DNA of 21,148 nt from the NCBI GenBank assembly GCA_002368735.1, contig DFEQ01000101.1, positions 17,279 through 38,426 on the forward strand. The letters are read 5' to 3'. Below the pieces are notes generated by a model. The model searched no databases. It was given only the letters and a program-made list of their open reading frames with translations, and was not told the origin of the DNA. Made by a program: the position numbers and the translations under genes. The DNA comes from Christensenella sp. UBA3798 (GTDB lineage Bacteria > Bacillota > Clostridia > Christensenellales > CAG-1252). Positions 21,143-21,148 of this stretch are shown here, piece after piece (the first letter of the stretch is position 1; each line of letters opens with the position of its first letter).

Positions 21143-21148
21143 GAGCGC

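Overview
The window looks like a chromosomal segment of an uncultured, probably gut-associated Clostridia (Firmicutes). The reasons are the moderately GC-rich coding sequence, AGGAGG-type ribosome binding sites, sigma-A-like promoters that are mostly of the extended -10 (TGn) type, a membrane diadenylate cyclase of the CdaA type, the GlpA-like/FAD oxidoreductase/DUF1667 gene trio, and rho-independent terminators. The genus cannot be fixed from the sequence.

Layout: (1) 1-198, minus: the start of a YdeI/OmpD-associated family gene, divergent from a tRNA-Leu(CAA) at 350-435. (2) 436-948: gene-free. It carries three copies of a tRNA-3'-end/terminator module and an array of small variable hairpins. 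(3) 949-4404: a 1151-residue protein with a TIR-like/DUF4062-like N-terminus and about fifteen 47-residue TPR units, a candidate sensor/effector of the immune type. (4) 4405-5180: gene-free, with a terminator and two more hairpin arrays. (5) 5181-11468: a tightly packed run of ppa, a GlpA-like dehydrogenase, an FAD/NAD oxidoreductase, DUF1667, holA, a membrane protein and a degenerate M28-like membrane-anchored protein; most junctions overlap. (6) 11577-13663: cdaA and DUF1015, overlapping. (7) 13901-16190: aspartate kinase and a ROK sugar kinase. (8) 16462-17830: an IS110-family insertion sequence with a possible bridge-RNA leader. (9) 17927-18901: a zinc-less MDR dehydrogenase, convergent with (10) an AT-rich stand-alone TIR-domain gene (18984-19664, minus) and, beyond it, a putative lipoprotein (19769-21106, minus).

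The housekeeping genes form two or three co-transcribed blocks for redox and glycerol-phosphate-type metabolism, replication, c-di-AMP signalling, and amino-acid and sugar entry. The accessory material (TPR protein, TIR protein, IS110) sits beside tRNA-derived or palindromic repeats.

The most unusual things I see are non-coding. First, a palindromic element occurs at the 3' ends of two genes (DUF1015 and the ROK kinase); its outer arm is an inverted copy of the end of the neighbouring gene, stop codon included. Second, arrays of tiny hairpins keep a constant AGTGATAT/AGTTATAT linker while the stems differ and remain self-complementary. I do not recognise either as a named element.
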